Shown: positions 7,541 through 15,283, counted from the first letter of the stretch. The stretch: DNA of 64,000 bases from a virus (IMGVR_UViG_3300031111_000001:1-64000); one strand, 5' to 3'. The notes: generated by a model from the sequence alone, not told the origin. Made by a program: numbers and translations.

Positions 7541-7601
7541 ACAGTGTAGTTTAAACCTCTTACCTTCGCAACCAAACGCAATGTCAACGACAAGGAGCAT
7601 T
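7541..7601 (+). promoter_or_regulatory. leader with repeated CCTTCGCAAC motif
   Basis: A weak promoter-like stretch (TAAACC as -10, no clear -35) is followed by CCTCTTACCTTCGCAAC (motif at 7563-7572) and CAAGGAG before the start at 7602. The same motif follows the 1507 promoter and occurs in leaders of several leftward genes. Confidence 0.4.
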
Positions 7602-8147
7602 ATGTACCCCGCAGGACACGAAAAACTCAAGGGACGCCTGGAAGACCGCTACTTCGAGGTCAAAGCCCTGCTGGCGCAGGAACATTCCATCCCCGAGATC
7701 GCGGATATTCTGGATGTCAACCGAGCCTCCGTCTACGAGTTCGTCAAACGCCACGATTACGGCGAGTTCGTTCAGCCCGGCAGGCGTAAGGCCGAATGGC
7801 GTGCCCACTGCGAGGCCATCCGAGCCAAGCAGCCCGGAGGCAAAGCCTGGGCTGACGCTGCCCGAAGCAAGATCGAAGCCTACGCCTCCGCTGTCTTCGG
7901 CGAAATGCGGGCACAGGGCTTCAAGGTGGAGCGCGACGACGTGGTGTCCGAGGTCAATCTGAGCTTCACCAAGGCCATGAAGGGGTTCGATCCCGAGCAG
8001 GAGGCGTCCTTCTACACCTACTTCTACACCACCCTGCTGAACGACATCATCGACTTCAAAAAACGGCTGGCCCGCGCCCTGAAAAAACAGGGCTACGAGG
8101 ACGTGGGCAAGAAACATGAGGACCAACAGCACGCCGAAGCCGCGTAG
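7602..8147 (+). CDS. helix-turn-helix protein with sigma-region-2-like segment
   Basis: 181 residues from the ATG at 7602. Residues about 28-50 (HSIPEIADILDVNRASVYEF) are a helix-turn-helix of the kind that reads DNA. Residues about 108-155 (DVVSEVNLSFTKAMKGFDPE followed by ASFYTYFYTTLLNDIIDF) closely follow the pattern of sigma70 region 2, which recognises the -10 element and binds RNA polymerase. The gene stands alone between a terminator at each end, immediately upstream of the packaging and structural genes. It is therefore a good candidate for the late-gene activator or a phage sigma factor. A terminase-like DNA-binding role is the alternative. Confidence 0.6.
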   Translation: MYPAGHEKLKGRLEDRYFEVKALLAQEHSIPEIADILDVNRASVYEFVKRHDYGEFVQPGRRKAEWRAHCEAIRAKQPGGKAWADAARSKIEAYASAVFGEMRAQGFKVERDDVVSEVNLSFTKAMKGFDPEQEASFYTYFYTTLLNDIIDFKKRLARALKKQGYEDVGKKHEDQQHAEAA

Positions 8148-8160
8148 TTCCCGCCTTCCG

Positions 8161-8203
8161 AAAACCACCCCAGATGCCGTAAGGGATTTTGGGGTGGTTT
8201 TTT
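8161..8203 (+). terminator. rho-independent terminator
   Basis: AAAACCACCCCA (8161-8172) pairs with TGGGGTGG (8190-8197), followed by TTTTTT; it lies 14 bases after the stop of the regulator gene. Confidence 0.85.
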
Positions 8204-8512
8204 AGTTGTCGCCTACGAACTCCCTATAATGAAAAAAAAATTCGCCCCGCTTCCGCTGCCTACCCCTAGACATTCAGAAAATAGACAAAACGTAAATGTC
8301 GAACTCTTGTCGAAATGTCGTATAATATATTCACCAAAGGGGTAGTAGTTTTATTTTATATTACTCCAATCAACAAGAGAAATTGATGGTATAGCAACAA
8401 CTTTGTCATTTCCCTTTATGGGATAAAAGAAAAATCATCAAGTCGCTTTTGGTTCAGGAAACCGGAAGCGATTTTCTCTTTCTAAAGTTCAGGCAACTAT
8501 GGAGAGAACGCG
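8204..8512 (+). promoter_or_regulatory. AT-rich gap before the terminase genes
   Basis: No gene in about 310 bases. Two exact TATAAT hexamers (8221-8230 region and 8321-8326) lack good -35 boxes, as expected for promoters that need an activator. AAATGTCGA-type repeats lie near 8293-8320. A hairpin of TCGCTT with AAGCGA (8443-8471) precedes the start. Late promoter and possibly the pac or cos site are expected here, but no end site is recognised. Confidence 0.45.
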
Positions 8513-9040
8513 ATGTCGGTTCACGGAAGGATCAATTGGGACAAGGTCCGCACGGAATACATCACCGGAGTGGACAACAAAGGCCGCAAGCACAGTTTGC
8601 GAAGCCTTGCAAAGCAATTCGGCATTTCAATTGCCGGTGTCGAGCAGCGCAGCAAGAAAGAAGGGTGGGTCAAGCTCCGCGAGGACTACTTGGACCGTAT
8701 CCAGCGCACCATCGAAAAGCGCAAGGAAGACTTGCTGATTAACCAAGCGTTGCGGTTCGACGAAGAAATTTTCAAAGCCACCCTGGCGATCCTGTCGATC
8801 CTGAACAGCCGACTGATCGTGATCAAAGTGGACGGCACAGCGGAGCCGAACCACAAGCTCCCCACAATGGAAATCCAACGCATCGCGAACATCCTCCAGA
8901 TGATCCAGCCGGTGCGCGAGAAGGCCATCGGCGATGCCGGTGGAGCCGACGAGTCCAGCCTGACTGATCTGAACCGCATGCTGGAGGACGCCCAGAACGA
9001 GTTCGACGGCGAAAACCCGGCGGGTGAGTTTGACGGATGA
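8513..9040 (+). CDS. terS: terminase small subunit
   Basis: 175 residues. An N-terminal DNA-binding segment has a homeodomain-like helix-turn-helix (HSLRSLAKQFGISIAGVEQR, about residues 26-45, then KKEGWVKLREDY), followed by a helical oligomerisation region and an acidic C-terminus. It sits directly before the large subunit with a four-base overlap, the normal order. It should recognise the packaging site and load the large subunit. Assignment rests on context plus the HTH-GW pattern typical of small terminases. Confidence 0.8.
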   Translation: MSVHGRINWDKVRTEYITGVDNKGRKHSLRSLAKQFGISIAGVEQRSKKEGWVKLREDYLDRIQRTIEKRKEDLLINQALRFDEEIFKATLAILSILNSRLIVIKVDGTAEPNHKLPTMEIQRIANILQMIQPVREKAIGDAGGADESSLTDLNRMLEDAQNEFDGENPAGEFDG

Positions 9041-10347
9041 TCAAACGCAGCGGCGGTGGACTTGGATACGAGAAGTTCCAGTGGAAGCCCTTCTCTGAAA
9101 AAGCCCTCCGCTCCATGCGAGAGTCCACCCACAAACTCAATATCTGGGAGGGCGCAGTCCGATCCGGTAAGACGATCTCCTCGATTGTCCGATGGATGCA
9201 GTATTGCCGACAGGCACCACCCCACTACACGCTGTTGATGGTCGGAAAGACACTTGACTCGCTCAAGCGAAACATCATCGACGTGATCATTTCAATGGTG
9301 GGTCCAGCGAATGCACAATTCAAATTTGGTACACGCGAGTTCAACTTTTTCGGGCGCGTCATCTACACCGTTGGTGCGAACGACGAACGCTCTCAGGAGA
9401 AGATTCGCGGTATCACTCTTGGCGGGGCTTATTGCGACGAAATCACACTGTATCCCGAAAGTTTCTTCAGGATGCTCCGTACTCGTCTCTCGATGCCCGG
9501 CTCCAAGATGTTTTGCACCACAAACCCTGATTCTCCGATGCACTGGTGCAAGGTCGATTACATCGACAGGGCCGCTGAAGGGGTTTGCAAGGTCTTTTCC
9601 TTCAATATCGAGGATAACCCATCCCTTGAAGAGGACTACAAGGAGCAGTTGAAGCTGGAGTTCACAGGACTCTGGTATGACCGCTTCATCCTTGGGAAGT
9701 GGGTCCAGGCCGAGGGTTCCATCTACGACATGTGGGACACGAAGCAGCATTGCATGTTCTGCAATGACTTCCTGAAGAAAAAGAAGAAAAAGCAATTCAA
9801 ATACTACGTCGTCGGTATCGACTACGGCACCAGTAACCCCACCGCGTTCCTGATGATCGGGTACGATGAATGGGATGGGCCGAAATACGTGGTGAAGGAA
9901 TACTACTACAAGGGTGGGTCTACCGCCGGGACCGGGGCAACGCGACAATCGCTACCCCAGAAGACGGACGCCGAGTACCGCGCTGACCTGCACAAGTTCA
10001 TCGCGGGCTACCCCGTCACAGCCATCGTGCTGGACCCGGCTGCTGCCTCGCTCAAGATCGAGCTTCGCAAGAGCGGCTTGATCACCCGAGACGCCGACAA
10101 CTCCGTGTTGGACGGCATTCGATACGTCGGATCACTGCTTCATCAAGGCAATCTTTTTGTGGACCACTCATGCAAGAACCTCGCGAGAGAGTTTTCTGCC
10201 TACGTGTGGAACCCAAAGAAACAAGAAAAGGGCCTTGATGAACCCAAAAAAGAGAACGACCACGCTCTCGATGCTCTCCGGTATGCCCTGTACACCATCT
10301 TTGGTCAGGGACGCCTGGGCATCATCGGCGGCATGAACAAGAGGTAG
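9037..10347 (+). CDS. terL: terminase large subunit, PBSX type
   Basis: 436 residues. The ATPase has a Walker A variant GAVRSGKT (residues 39-46) and Walker B followed by glutamate in GAYCDEITLYP (about 130-140), then the RLSMPGSKMFCTTNPDSP coupling motif. The C-terminal nuclease has GIDYGTSNPTAF (about 260), LDPAAAS (about 331) and HALDALRYA (about 408), supplying the acidic metal ligands. Length and motif order are those of PBSX/SPP1-type terminases, which usually package by headful cutting. It pumps DNA into the prohead through the portal. Confidence 0.93.
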   Translation: MIKRSGGGLGYEKFQWKPFSEKALRSMRESTHKLNIWEGAVRSGKTISSIVRWMQYCRQAPPHYTLLMVGKTLDSLKRNIIDVIISMVGPANAQFKFGTREFNFFGRVIYTVGANDERSQEKIRGITLGGAYCDEITLYPESFFRMLRTRLSMPGSKMFCTTNPDSPMHWCKVDYIDRAAEGVCKVFSFNIEDNPSLEEDYKEQLKLEFTGLWYDRFILGKWVQAEGSIYDMWDTKQHCMFCNDFLKKKKKKQFKYYVVGIDYGTSNPTAFLMIGYDEWDGPKYVVKEYYYKGGSTAGTGATRQSLPQKTDAEYRADLHKFIAGYPVTAIVLDPAAASLKIELRKSGLITRDADNSVLDGIRYVGSLLHQGNLFVDHSCKNLAREFSAYVWNPKKQEKGLDEPKKENDHALDALRYALYTIFGQGRLGIIGGMNKR

Positions 10348-10350
10348 ATC

Positions 10351-10632
10351 ATGTATCAGGTTTCAATCAAGCTGAAGAATAAGTCCACAGTGCAAGGTGT
10401 TTTTGACACCTACACGAAGGACGATCAGTTCTTCCTTGCCTACGAGGTCGAGGAAGGCGAGATCATGAGCGAGTTGCAGGTTGCCCTGGACACGATCAGC
10501 CACATGACCATCCAGCGCGTTTTCCTCCAAGAAGAGGAAGAACAGCCTGCGGTCGAGAAAGAACCATGCATCGGATTCGATCTGTCCCCCGAACCCGAGT
10601 TCAATGACGATGACGAGGACTGCGAACAGTAG
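10351..10632 (+). CDS. hypothetical small acidic protein
   Basis: 93 residues, starting three bases after terL. The first 60 residues look like a beta barrel (MYQVSIKLKNKSTVQGVFDT ... ISHMTIQRVFL), and the rest is a strongly acidic tail (FNDDDEDCEQ). Position right behind the terminase and ahead of the tRNA cluster; no family recognised. Confidence 0.5.
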   Translation: MYQVSIKLKNKSTVQGVFDTYTKDDQFFLAYEVEEGEIMSELQVALDTISHMTIQRVFLQEEEEQPAVEKEPCIGFDLSPEPEFNDDDEDCEQ

Positions 10633-10727
10633 CCCTGACGCGCCTCCTGATGCCTTTTGGCTCCCAATGCGGCCCGTGAATCGTCTCGCCATTAAAAACG
10701 CGCCTGCGGGCGCGTAGGGACGTTTCT

Positions 10728-10818
10728 GGAAGGTAGCGCACAATGGTGTGCAACGGGGCTTGAAACCCTGGCTATCGGTGACGAGCCGATAGGGGTTCGA
10801 TTCCTCTACCTTCCTCCA
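10728..10818 (+). tRNA. tRNA-Ser(TGA), encoded CCA
   Basis: Acceptor GGAAGGT/ACCTTCC, anticodon loop CTTGAAA with TGA, a long variable arm (class II), T-loop TTCGATT and encoded CCA. Position 8 appears to be A instead of the usual T. Confidence 0.85.
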
Positions 10819-10819
10819 T

Positions 10820-10895
10820 GCCGGGATGGCTCAATTGGCAGAGCAGTGGATTTGTAATCCACAGGTTGTCGGTTCGACTCCGTCTCCCGGCCCCA
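10820..10895 (+). tRNA. tRNA-Thr(TGT), encoded CCA
   Basis: Acceptor GCCGGGA/TCCCGGC, anticodon stem GTGGA/TCCAC with loop TTTGTAA, T-loop TTCGACT, CCA encoded. One base after the Ser gene. Confidence 0.93.
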
Positions 10896-10896
10896 T

Positions 10897-10975
10897 AGGG
10901 GTGTCGCCAAGTGTGGTCGAAGGCAACGGGCTTTGATCCCGTCATTCGTGGGTTCAAATCCTACCACCCCTGCCA
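10897..10975 (+). tRNA. tRNA-Gln(TTG), encoded CCA
   Basis: Acceptor AGGGGTG/CACCCCT, anticodon stem ACGGG/CCCGT with loop CTTTGAT, T-loop TTCAAAT, discriminator G and encoded CCA. Confidence 0.92.
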
Positions 10976-10984
10976 GTATTTTGC

Positions 10985-11158
10985 ATGTCTGCGGTGAAGC
11001 TGTTGGTTTGTGCGCCCCATGGAGGCAATCGAATTGGCGGTGGACCTGACCAGGGAACGCGGTGGTCCGCGAAGCGTGAAGGCCAAGCGTGGAGATCGCC
11101 AAGAGGCCGCTGCGGGGAGCCCGCAAGCCGGTTGGTTCAAATCCAACCAGACATGCCA
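10985..11158 (+). ncRNA. 174-nt tRNA-like RNA with perfect acceptor and T-arm
   Basis: ATGTCTG (10985-10991) pairs perfectly with CAGACAT (11148-11154), followed by discriminator G and CCA. Directly before lies a canonical T-arm, GTTGG-TTCAAAT-CCAAC, at the correct spacing. Between them are about 130 bases in which I cannot place a normal D-arm or anticodon arm; they hold GTGGACC/GGTCCGC (about 11039-11080) and TGCGGG/CCCGCA (11111-11126) hairpins. It lies inside the tRNA cluster and is followed at once by a strong terminator. Either a tRNA with a ~100-base insertion or a tRNA mimic. It lacks the GGGG start and tag reading frame of tmRNA. Confidence 0.55.
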
Positions 11159-11210
11159 CGATAATATTCCTTCGCTAATCGAGCGTTAGCGAAAGAATAT
11201 TATCGTTTTT
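11159..11210 (+). terminator. strong rho-independent terminator inside the tRNA cluster
   Basis: A long hairpin, CGATAATATTC plus TTCGCTAA pairing with TTAGCGAA plus GAATATTATCG across 11159-11205, followed by TTTTT. It ends the first tRNA block. Confidence 0.88.
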
Positions 11211-11297
11211 GGGGGAGTGGTGGAATTGGTAGACACCCTGGTTTCAGAAACCAGTGTCGATAGCGGCGTGAGAGTTCAAGTCTCTCCTTCCCCACCA
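11211..11297 (+). tRNA. tRNA-Leu(CAG), encoded CCA
   Basis: Acceptor GGGGGAG/CTTCCCC, anticodon stem CTGGT/ACCAG with loop TTCAGAA, class II variable arm, T-loop TTCAAGT, CCA encoded. Confidence 0.92.
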
Positions 11298-11301
11298 TCA
11301 T

Positions 11302-11378
11302 CTGTGCGTGGGGCAGTCTGGTAGCCCACCTCCTTCGGACGGAGGTCGTCGGATGTTCAAATCATCCCGCACAGACCA
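11302..11378 (+). tRNA. tRNA-Pro(CGG), encoded CCA
   Basis: Acceptor CTGTGCG/CGCACAG, anticodon stem CCTCC/GGAGG with loop TTCGGAC, T-loop TTCAAAT, discriminator A, CCA encoded. Confidence 0.92.
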
Positions 11379-11379
11379 C

Positions 11380-11454
11380 GTCACCATCGTCTAATGGATA
11401 GGACACCGGGCCTTCAACCCGTCAATCGGAGTTCAATTCTCCGTGGTGACGCCA
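11380..11454 (+). tRNA. tRNA-Glu(TTC) with C at position 33
   Basis: Acceptor GTCACCA/TGGTGAC, D-arm and T-arm normal, CCA encoded. The anticodon loop is CCTTCAA, so the base before the TTC anticodon (position 33, base 11412) is C, where T is almost universal, and the outermost anticodon-stem pair is C-T. Confidence 0.82.
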
Positions 11455-11460
11455 AATTTT

Positions 11461-11536
11461 GCTTTCATCGTCTAAGTGGGCAGGACGCTGGGTTTCCACC
11501 CCGGAAGTGTCGGATCGTGGCCGTCTGAAAGCTCCA
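11461..11536 (+). tRNA. tRNA-Gly(TCC) with divergent T-loop
   Basis: Acceptor GCTTTCA/TGAAAGC, anticodon stem CTGGG/CCCGG with loop TTTCCAC, encoded CCA. The T-arm is unusual: loop ATCGTGG, not TTCRANY, and a stem with a T-T mismatch, so the tertiary contact with the D-loop may be weak. Confidence 0.75.
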
Positions 11537-11547
11537 AGGATCATATC

Positions 11548-11724
11548 ATGGAAAACCCCAACGAGATCGTCCGCGACCTCGCGATTCTGCTTCGCGAATA
11601 CTTCAATGGGAAAATCATCCTTCCTGACGATCCGGTCTACCGCCGGGCTGAACGCTATTTGGTCAGCCTGGGCGCACAGGCCGCGATCAAACGAATAAAT
11701 ACCACCCCGGCCCGGCACACCTAG
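11548..11724 (+). CDS. small hypothetical protein among tRNA genes
   Basis: 58 residues, ATG at 11548 shortly after AAGGA that overlaps the end of the tRNA-Gly gene. The product (MENPNEIVRDLAILLREYFN ...) is a helical, charged polypeptide with no membrane span. Codon use fits neighbouring genes. No family recognised. Confidence 0.5.
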   Translation: MENPNEIVRDLAILLREYFNGKIILPDDPVYRRAERYLVSLGAQAAIKRINTTPARHT

Positions 11725-11767
11725 CCTGTAATACCGAGAGACAAGGGGCTGGGGTGGTTAATTTTTC

Positions 11768-11845
11768 GGTCCTGTAGCTCCAATTGGATAGAGCGCGTGG
11801 TTGTCAGCCATGAGGTTGCCGGTTCAAGCCCGGTCTGGACCGCCA
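11768..11845 (+). tRNA. tRNA-Asp(GTC), encoded CCA
   Basis: Acceptor GGTCCTG/CTGGACC with a T-T mismatch at the sixth pair, anticodon stem CGTGG/CCATG with loop TTGTCAG, T-loop TTCAAGC, discriminator G and CCA. Confidence 0.88.
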
Positions 11846-11899
11846 TTTCATAACTGGTCTGAAATTCAAGACCCAACAAACTCAAGTGAGGAGAATCCT

Positions 11900-12298
11900 A
11901 TGCCCTGTGTCCCCCTGTCTGCCGCCAAGCTGCCCTTCCCGCATGCCGTGGAGAAGGCCGGTCTGCTGGCCGTCGAGAACATTCTGAGCGACGACACCGA
12001 CACCCCCGCCGTGGACCTGGAGGTCTACGAGTCCCAGATTCGCACCACCGGCTCTGCCGGGGCCGAGAATCTGGCCGTGCCCGATGGCTCTGTGGTCGGT
12101 CAGCGCAAGCTGCTGACCCTGGCTGTTCTGGGCGCTACGGGTGACTCCGTTGCCCTGGTCGCGACCAACATCCACAACGCCAGCGGCACCCAGGCCACTG
12201 GCGTGACCTTCGATGCTGCTGGCGAGTCTCTGCTCGTCGAGTGGACCGGCTCCGAGTGGCAGGCCATCTATACGACCGCCACCATCGCTACCGCCTAG
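11900..12298 (+). CDS. probable structural (decoration-type) protein
   Basis: 132 residues from the ATG at 11900, behind GAGGAGAATCCT. Rich in Ala, Thr, Gly and Val with beta-strand alternation (GVTFDAAGESLLVEWTGSEW near the C-terminus), a pattern frequent in phage head-decoration or fibre-base proteins of the form TFDAAGExLLLxWTGxxW. No catalytic motif. The strong ribosome binding site suggests high expression. The structural role is inferred from composition and position between late genes. Confidence 0.5.
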   Translation: MPCVPLSAAKLPFPHAVEKAGLLAVENILSDDTDTPAVDLEVYESQIRTTGSAGAENLAVPDGSVVGQRKLLTLAVLGATGDSVALVATNIHNASGTQATGVTFDAAGESLLVEWTGSEWQAIYTTATIATA

Positions 12299-12319
12299 TA
12301 GTGAAGTAGGGAGGTTGGT

Positions 12320-12871
12320 GTGGGAACAGAACGCAAATTGCTTGTAATGGGCAGCGCGTACTGCCTGGATGCAGACCTGTCGAAAGTTGATGTCGCTGAT
12401 TACGACGTAATGGCAGTCAATCATGCAGGCGTGCATTATCCAGGGAAACTCCGCTACTGGGCGTCAGTGCATCCTGAGTTCTTCACCGGGAAGAAGAAGA
12501 TCGACTATATTGGAGAAAGAAAGTCTTGTGGCTACGACATGGACTTTCTCCTTGTGTTCCCTTGGAAGGACATTTGGACACCGGAGTGGCCGAAATTCAT
12601 CGAGATTCGATTCGACAAGCTGGCTGGAACATCGGGTTTATACGCCGCAAGGGCTGGACTGGCTCTTGGGTACACAGACATCACACTCGCCGGGGTTCCA
12701 ATGCGGGCTTCCGAAGGGAGCCTCCAGTACGGTGAAGTGTGGCCTGGGTTTCGGACCAGCAAAACAAAAAATGCCCATCGGAGCGCATGGATTCGCGCCA
12801 AGGACGAAGAGTTCAAGGGCCGAGTCAGATCGCTGTCTGGGTGGACGCGAGAGATATTGAGCGGTGAGTGA
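12320..12871 (+). CDS. Rossmann-like phage protein of the GSAxCLxxDL-AVN type
   Basis: 183 residues from a GTG at 12320 behind GGGAGGTTG. The N-terminal LLVMGSAYCLDADLSKVD ... VMAVNHAGVHYPGKLRYWAS is a nucleotide-type Rossmann start followed by the AVN-x-AG motif found in many short phage proteins. It is distantly like the MptE/DUF115 and sialyltransferase-type folds. The middle has TSGLYAARAGLALGYTDITLAGVPM, a Gly-rich helix-strand unit. Substrate unknown; it may modify surface sugars or be a remnant of such an enzyme. Confidence 0.5.
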   Translation: MGTERKLLVMGSAYCLDADLSKVDVADYDVMAVNHAGVHYPGKLRYWASVHPEFFTGKKKIDYIGERKSCGYDMDFLLVFPWKDIWTPEWPKFIEIRFDKLAGTSGLYAARAGLALGYTDITLAGVPMRASEGSLQYGEVWPGFRTSKTKNAHRSAWIRAKDEEFKGRVRSLSGWTREILSGE

Positions 12872-12907
12872 ACCTCGCCGGTTGCATGTTTTCGTGTGTT
12901 ATTACGC

Positions 12908-12983
12908 TGGGATGTAGCTCAGTCGGCAGAGCGGGTGCCTGTTAAGCATCAAGTCGCGGGTTCGATCCCTGCCTTCCCAGCCA
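12908..12983 (+). tRNA. tRNA-Asn(GTT), encoded CCA
   Basis: Acceptor TGGGATG/CTTCCCA with one T-T mismatch, anticodon stem GGTGC/GCATC with loop CTGTTAA, T-loop TTCGATC, discriminator G and CCA. Confidence 0.9.
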
Positions 12984-12990
12984 AAATTTT

Positions 12991-13341
12991 ATGGAGAAAC
13001 GAATGAGAGCCGCCCCTTATAACCTCTATGTCGAGACGGGTGCCGATCTGGACCTGAATCTGACGCTCAAGGACACGGACGGGAACATTATTGACCTGAC
13101 CGACTACTCCATTGAGGCCATGATCGCCCGCGACTACGGGGACGTAGCCGTGGCGGTTTTCACCGGGACCATTACCGACGCCGTGAACGGTGTCGCGAGT
13201 CTGTCCCTCCCCAATACCGAGTCGTCCAAGCTGACGTTCACCAAGGGCGTCTGGATCGTTGAACTGGTCGAGCCGAGCGGCAAGATCAGGCGCATCATCC
13301 AGGGCCGGGCGACGATCTCGCTGGGAGTGACCGATGCCTAG
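12991..13341 (+). CDS. structural protein of the tail-fibre region
   Basis: 116 residues, beginning seven bases after the tRNA-Asn gene. The MRAAPYNLYVETGADLDLNL start, followed by KDTDGNIIDLTDY and a VWIVELVEPSGKIRRIIQGR end, is the pattern of a small beta-sandwich protein found beside fibre genes in many phages (YNLxVExGATxxLxLxxxDxxGxPxDLTGY). It overlaps the collagen-fibre gene by eight bases and is probably its assembly partner or collar. Confidence 0.6.
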   Translation: MEKRMRAAPYNLYVETGADLDLNLTLKDTDGNIIDLTDYSIEAMIARDYGDVAVAVFTGTITDAVNGVASLSLPNTESSKLTFTKGVWIVELVEPSGKIRRIIQGRATISLGVTDA

Positions 13342-14938
13342 CACTGAATCCATCACCATCGAGCAGATAGGGGAACATGACCTCGCGCTCATCGGTGTGG
13401 ATGTAGTTGATGCTTGCGTGGTGGAAGTGTGGGAGCCCAGCCCCATCGTGGTGCAGGTTTCCGATACTGAACCCCCGGCCATCCTGATTCAGGATTCCAG
13501 CCCTGTTGCAATTGAGGTCGCCCAGGCCGTGGAGGCCGTCTCCATCGCCGTTCAGGGCGACGAGGCCATCGAGTGCATCGAGGTCGCTGTCGGGCTGACG
13601 GGTCCACAAGGCCCACAGGGCGAAGCTGGTCCCCAAGGTGAGCGGGGTATCCAGGGAATTCAAGGCCCGCAAGGCGAAACTGGTCCGCAAGGCGAACAGG
13701 GCATTCAGGGAGTCCAAGGAATCCAAGGTGAAACCGGCCCCCAAGGTGCTACTGGTCCACAAGGTCCACAAGGCGAAACTGGTCCGCAAGGCGAAACTGG
13801 TCCGCAAGGCGAAACTGGTCCACAAGGCGAAACTGGTCCGCAAGGCGAAACTGGTCCGCAAGGCGAAACTGGTCCACAAGGCGAAACTGGTCCACAAGGC
13901 GAAACTGGTCCACAAGGCCCGGAGGGTTCACAGGGTGAACAGGGCCTCCAGGGCGTTCAAGGTCAACAGGGTGAACAAGGCCCCCAAGGAATCCAAGGGG
14001 AGACTGGCCCTGCCGGGACAACCGATTACACGCAGCTTGAGAACGTCCCCGAGGTGTTCCCGCCGGATGAACATGCACATTCCTCACTTCAATATGCCGA
14101 TGAAGATTTTCTATCGTGTAGTGGATCATCAATTGATCTGAAACATAAGTGTGAGGGGAAAACCGCAAATACTTCTATGTCGTATAACGGCACAGTCGCA
14201 TCAGATACTGATTGGCACTGTATGTTCAACCAGTGTACCCGTGGTCGTGGCAGTAACCCAGACAATTTATCTCCCGTGCAAGACGGTGATTATCTACTTG
14301 CATTTAAGGGTATTGGTTGCGCGGCTGCTGGTGTAAATTTGAATGGTGGCGGTTTTTCATTAAGAGTTAATAGCACACCAGCCGATGGGGCATTTGCAAC
14401 AAAACTTGATTTTGATGTGCTTAGTGCTTCTGGTGTGGTTAAGCGGCTACAAATTCGAGACTCATCTCTTCAGTTTGATGGGCTCAATTTGCAAGCATGG
14501 AATAGCGCCAATATTGTAAGTGTATATATGTGGTCTAATGTTGACGTTCCAGCATCTGCTGTTGATTTTGCATGGTCTGGTGCCCTACTCAATGGAGCAA
14601 ATTGGGGTTTTACGAACGGCGATGATGTGCTTGAAATTCCGTCTACAAGATATTGGGATATTTATTGGAGTCTTGCATATGAGTGTTATGCATATACATC
14701 TCAGCCAAGAGTAAGACAATATTTATCTAAAAACGGTGCGGCCATTACGCCGATATATCAAGACCACACATTCGGGGCCGCTGGGGAATACGCCACACTG
14801 TCTGGAACGATAACCACGTATTTGACTGCTGGCGACGAAATAGGAATTTCTCGCCTGTTGCAGTCTGGAACAGGTACAATTCGCTCCAGGGCCAGCATGT
14901 GTTATTTTGGGATTAACCCAAGTGACAAAAGGATATAA
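13334..14938 (+). CDS. collagen-repeat tail fibre
   Basis: 534 residues. After an 88-residue N-terminal part, residues about 90-227 are almost pure Gly-X-Y ([11 protein letters not shown] type), expected to form a collagen-like triple helix. The C-terminal 300 residues are beta-rich, and the last 100 ([16 protein letters not shown] ... [20 protein letters not shown]) resemble a C1q/TNF-like jelly roll, which would trimerise the fibre and may bind the host surface. Base composition after about 14080 is clearly more AT-rich than in neighbouring genes, suggesting that the receptor-binding end was acquired separately. The repeat block at DNA level is unstable in principle and may vary in length between isolates. 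Confidence 0.85.
   Translation: MPSTESITIEQIGEHDLALIGVDVVDACVVEVWEPSPIVVQVSDTEPPAILIQDSSPVAIEVAQAVEAVSIAVQGDEAIECIEVAVGLTGPQGPQGEAGPQGERGIQGIQGPQGETGPQGEQGIQGVQGIQGETGPQGATGPQGPQGETGPQGETGPQGETGPQGETGPQGETGPQGETGPQGETGPQGETGPQGPEGSQGEQGLQGVQGQQGEQGPQGIQGETGPAGTTDYTQLENVPEVFPPDEHAHSSLQYADEDFLSCSGSSIDLKHKCEGKTANTSMSYNGTVASDTDWHCMFNQCTRGRGSNPDNLSPVQDGDYLLAFKGIGCAAAGVNLNGGGFSLRVNSTPADGAFATKLDFDVLSASGVVKRLQIRDSSLQFDGLNLQAWNSANIVSVYMWSNVDVPASAVDFAWSGALLNGANWGFTNGDDVLEIPSTRYWDIYWSLAYECYAYTSQPRVRQYLSKNGAAITPIYQDHTFGAAGEYATLSGTITTYLTAGDEIGISRLLQSGTGTIRSRASMCYFGINPSDKRI
13763..13918 (+). repeat. 18-bp tandem repeats coding for Gly-Pro-Gln-Gly-Glu-Thr
   Basis: Eight complete copies of GGTCCRCAAGGCGAAACT (13763-13906) and a partial ninth, differing only at the sixth base. 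They lie within the collagen-like segment of the fibre gene. Confidence 0.92.
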
Positions 14939-14940
14939 CC

Positions 14941-15252
14941 ATGGCATTGCGTGTTTCTTCTCTTCACATCCCCGGTGAGGTCCAGATTGAGGACATCATC
15001 TACACGGCTGGGTTGACACTAATCGACGCCTACGTGGTGCTGGACCGCTTCACTTTTCGAAAGTCCGCCCCAGAGGCCGAGCGAGGCAAATGGGCGGCCC
15101 GCGTCTACACCGGCCATGGCGGCAACTTTGTGGCCCACGTTGGCTACGTCATCGGCCCTTGTGATACCAGTTCAGATGCCCCCGAGGCGACGGCGCAGGG
15201 TTATGCTCTCGCTAAACTGGACCCGCGTTTTGCAGACGCGGAGGACTGTTAA
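14941..15252 (+). CDS. hypothetical protein downstream of the fibre
   Basis: 103 residues, start two bases after the fibre stop. Begins MALRVSSLHIPGEVQIEDII, with a beta-type middle (WAARVYTGHGGNFVAHVGYV) and a polar end. Close coupling to the collagen fibre gene suggests a fibre-assembly or chaperone role, but no family is recognised. Confidence 0.5.
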   Translation: MALRVSSLHIPGEVQIEDIIYTAGLTLIDAYVVLDRFTFRKSAPEAERGKWAARVYTGHGGNFVAHVGYVIGPCDTSSDAPEATAQGYALAKLDPRFADAEDC

Positions 15253-15283
15253 GTGGGCTTCGATCTGTCGCTAGGTAGATCAT

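Noticed and set aside
10985-11158. tmRNA
   Set aside because: No GGGG-type 5' end, no tag frame ending in alanines, and only 174 nt long.
10985-11158. tRNA interrupted by a group I intron
   Set aside because: The extra sequence is about 100 bases, too short for the conserved group I core, and no such core elements are seen.
10772-11159. Leftward open frames with VGFEPT-like motifs over the tRNA cluster
   Set aside because: These are antisense readings of tRNA T-arms and acceptor ends and have no ribosome binding site.
13763-13918. CRISPR-like array
   Set aside because: The 18-bp units are directly adjacent without spacers and code in frame for collagen-type Gly-X-Y.
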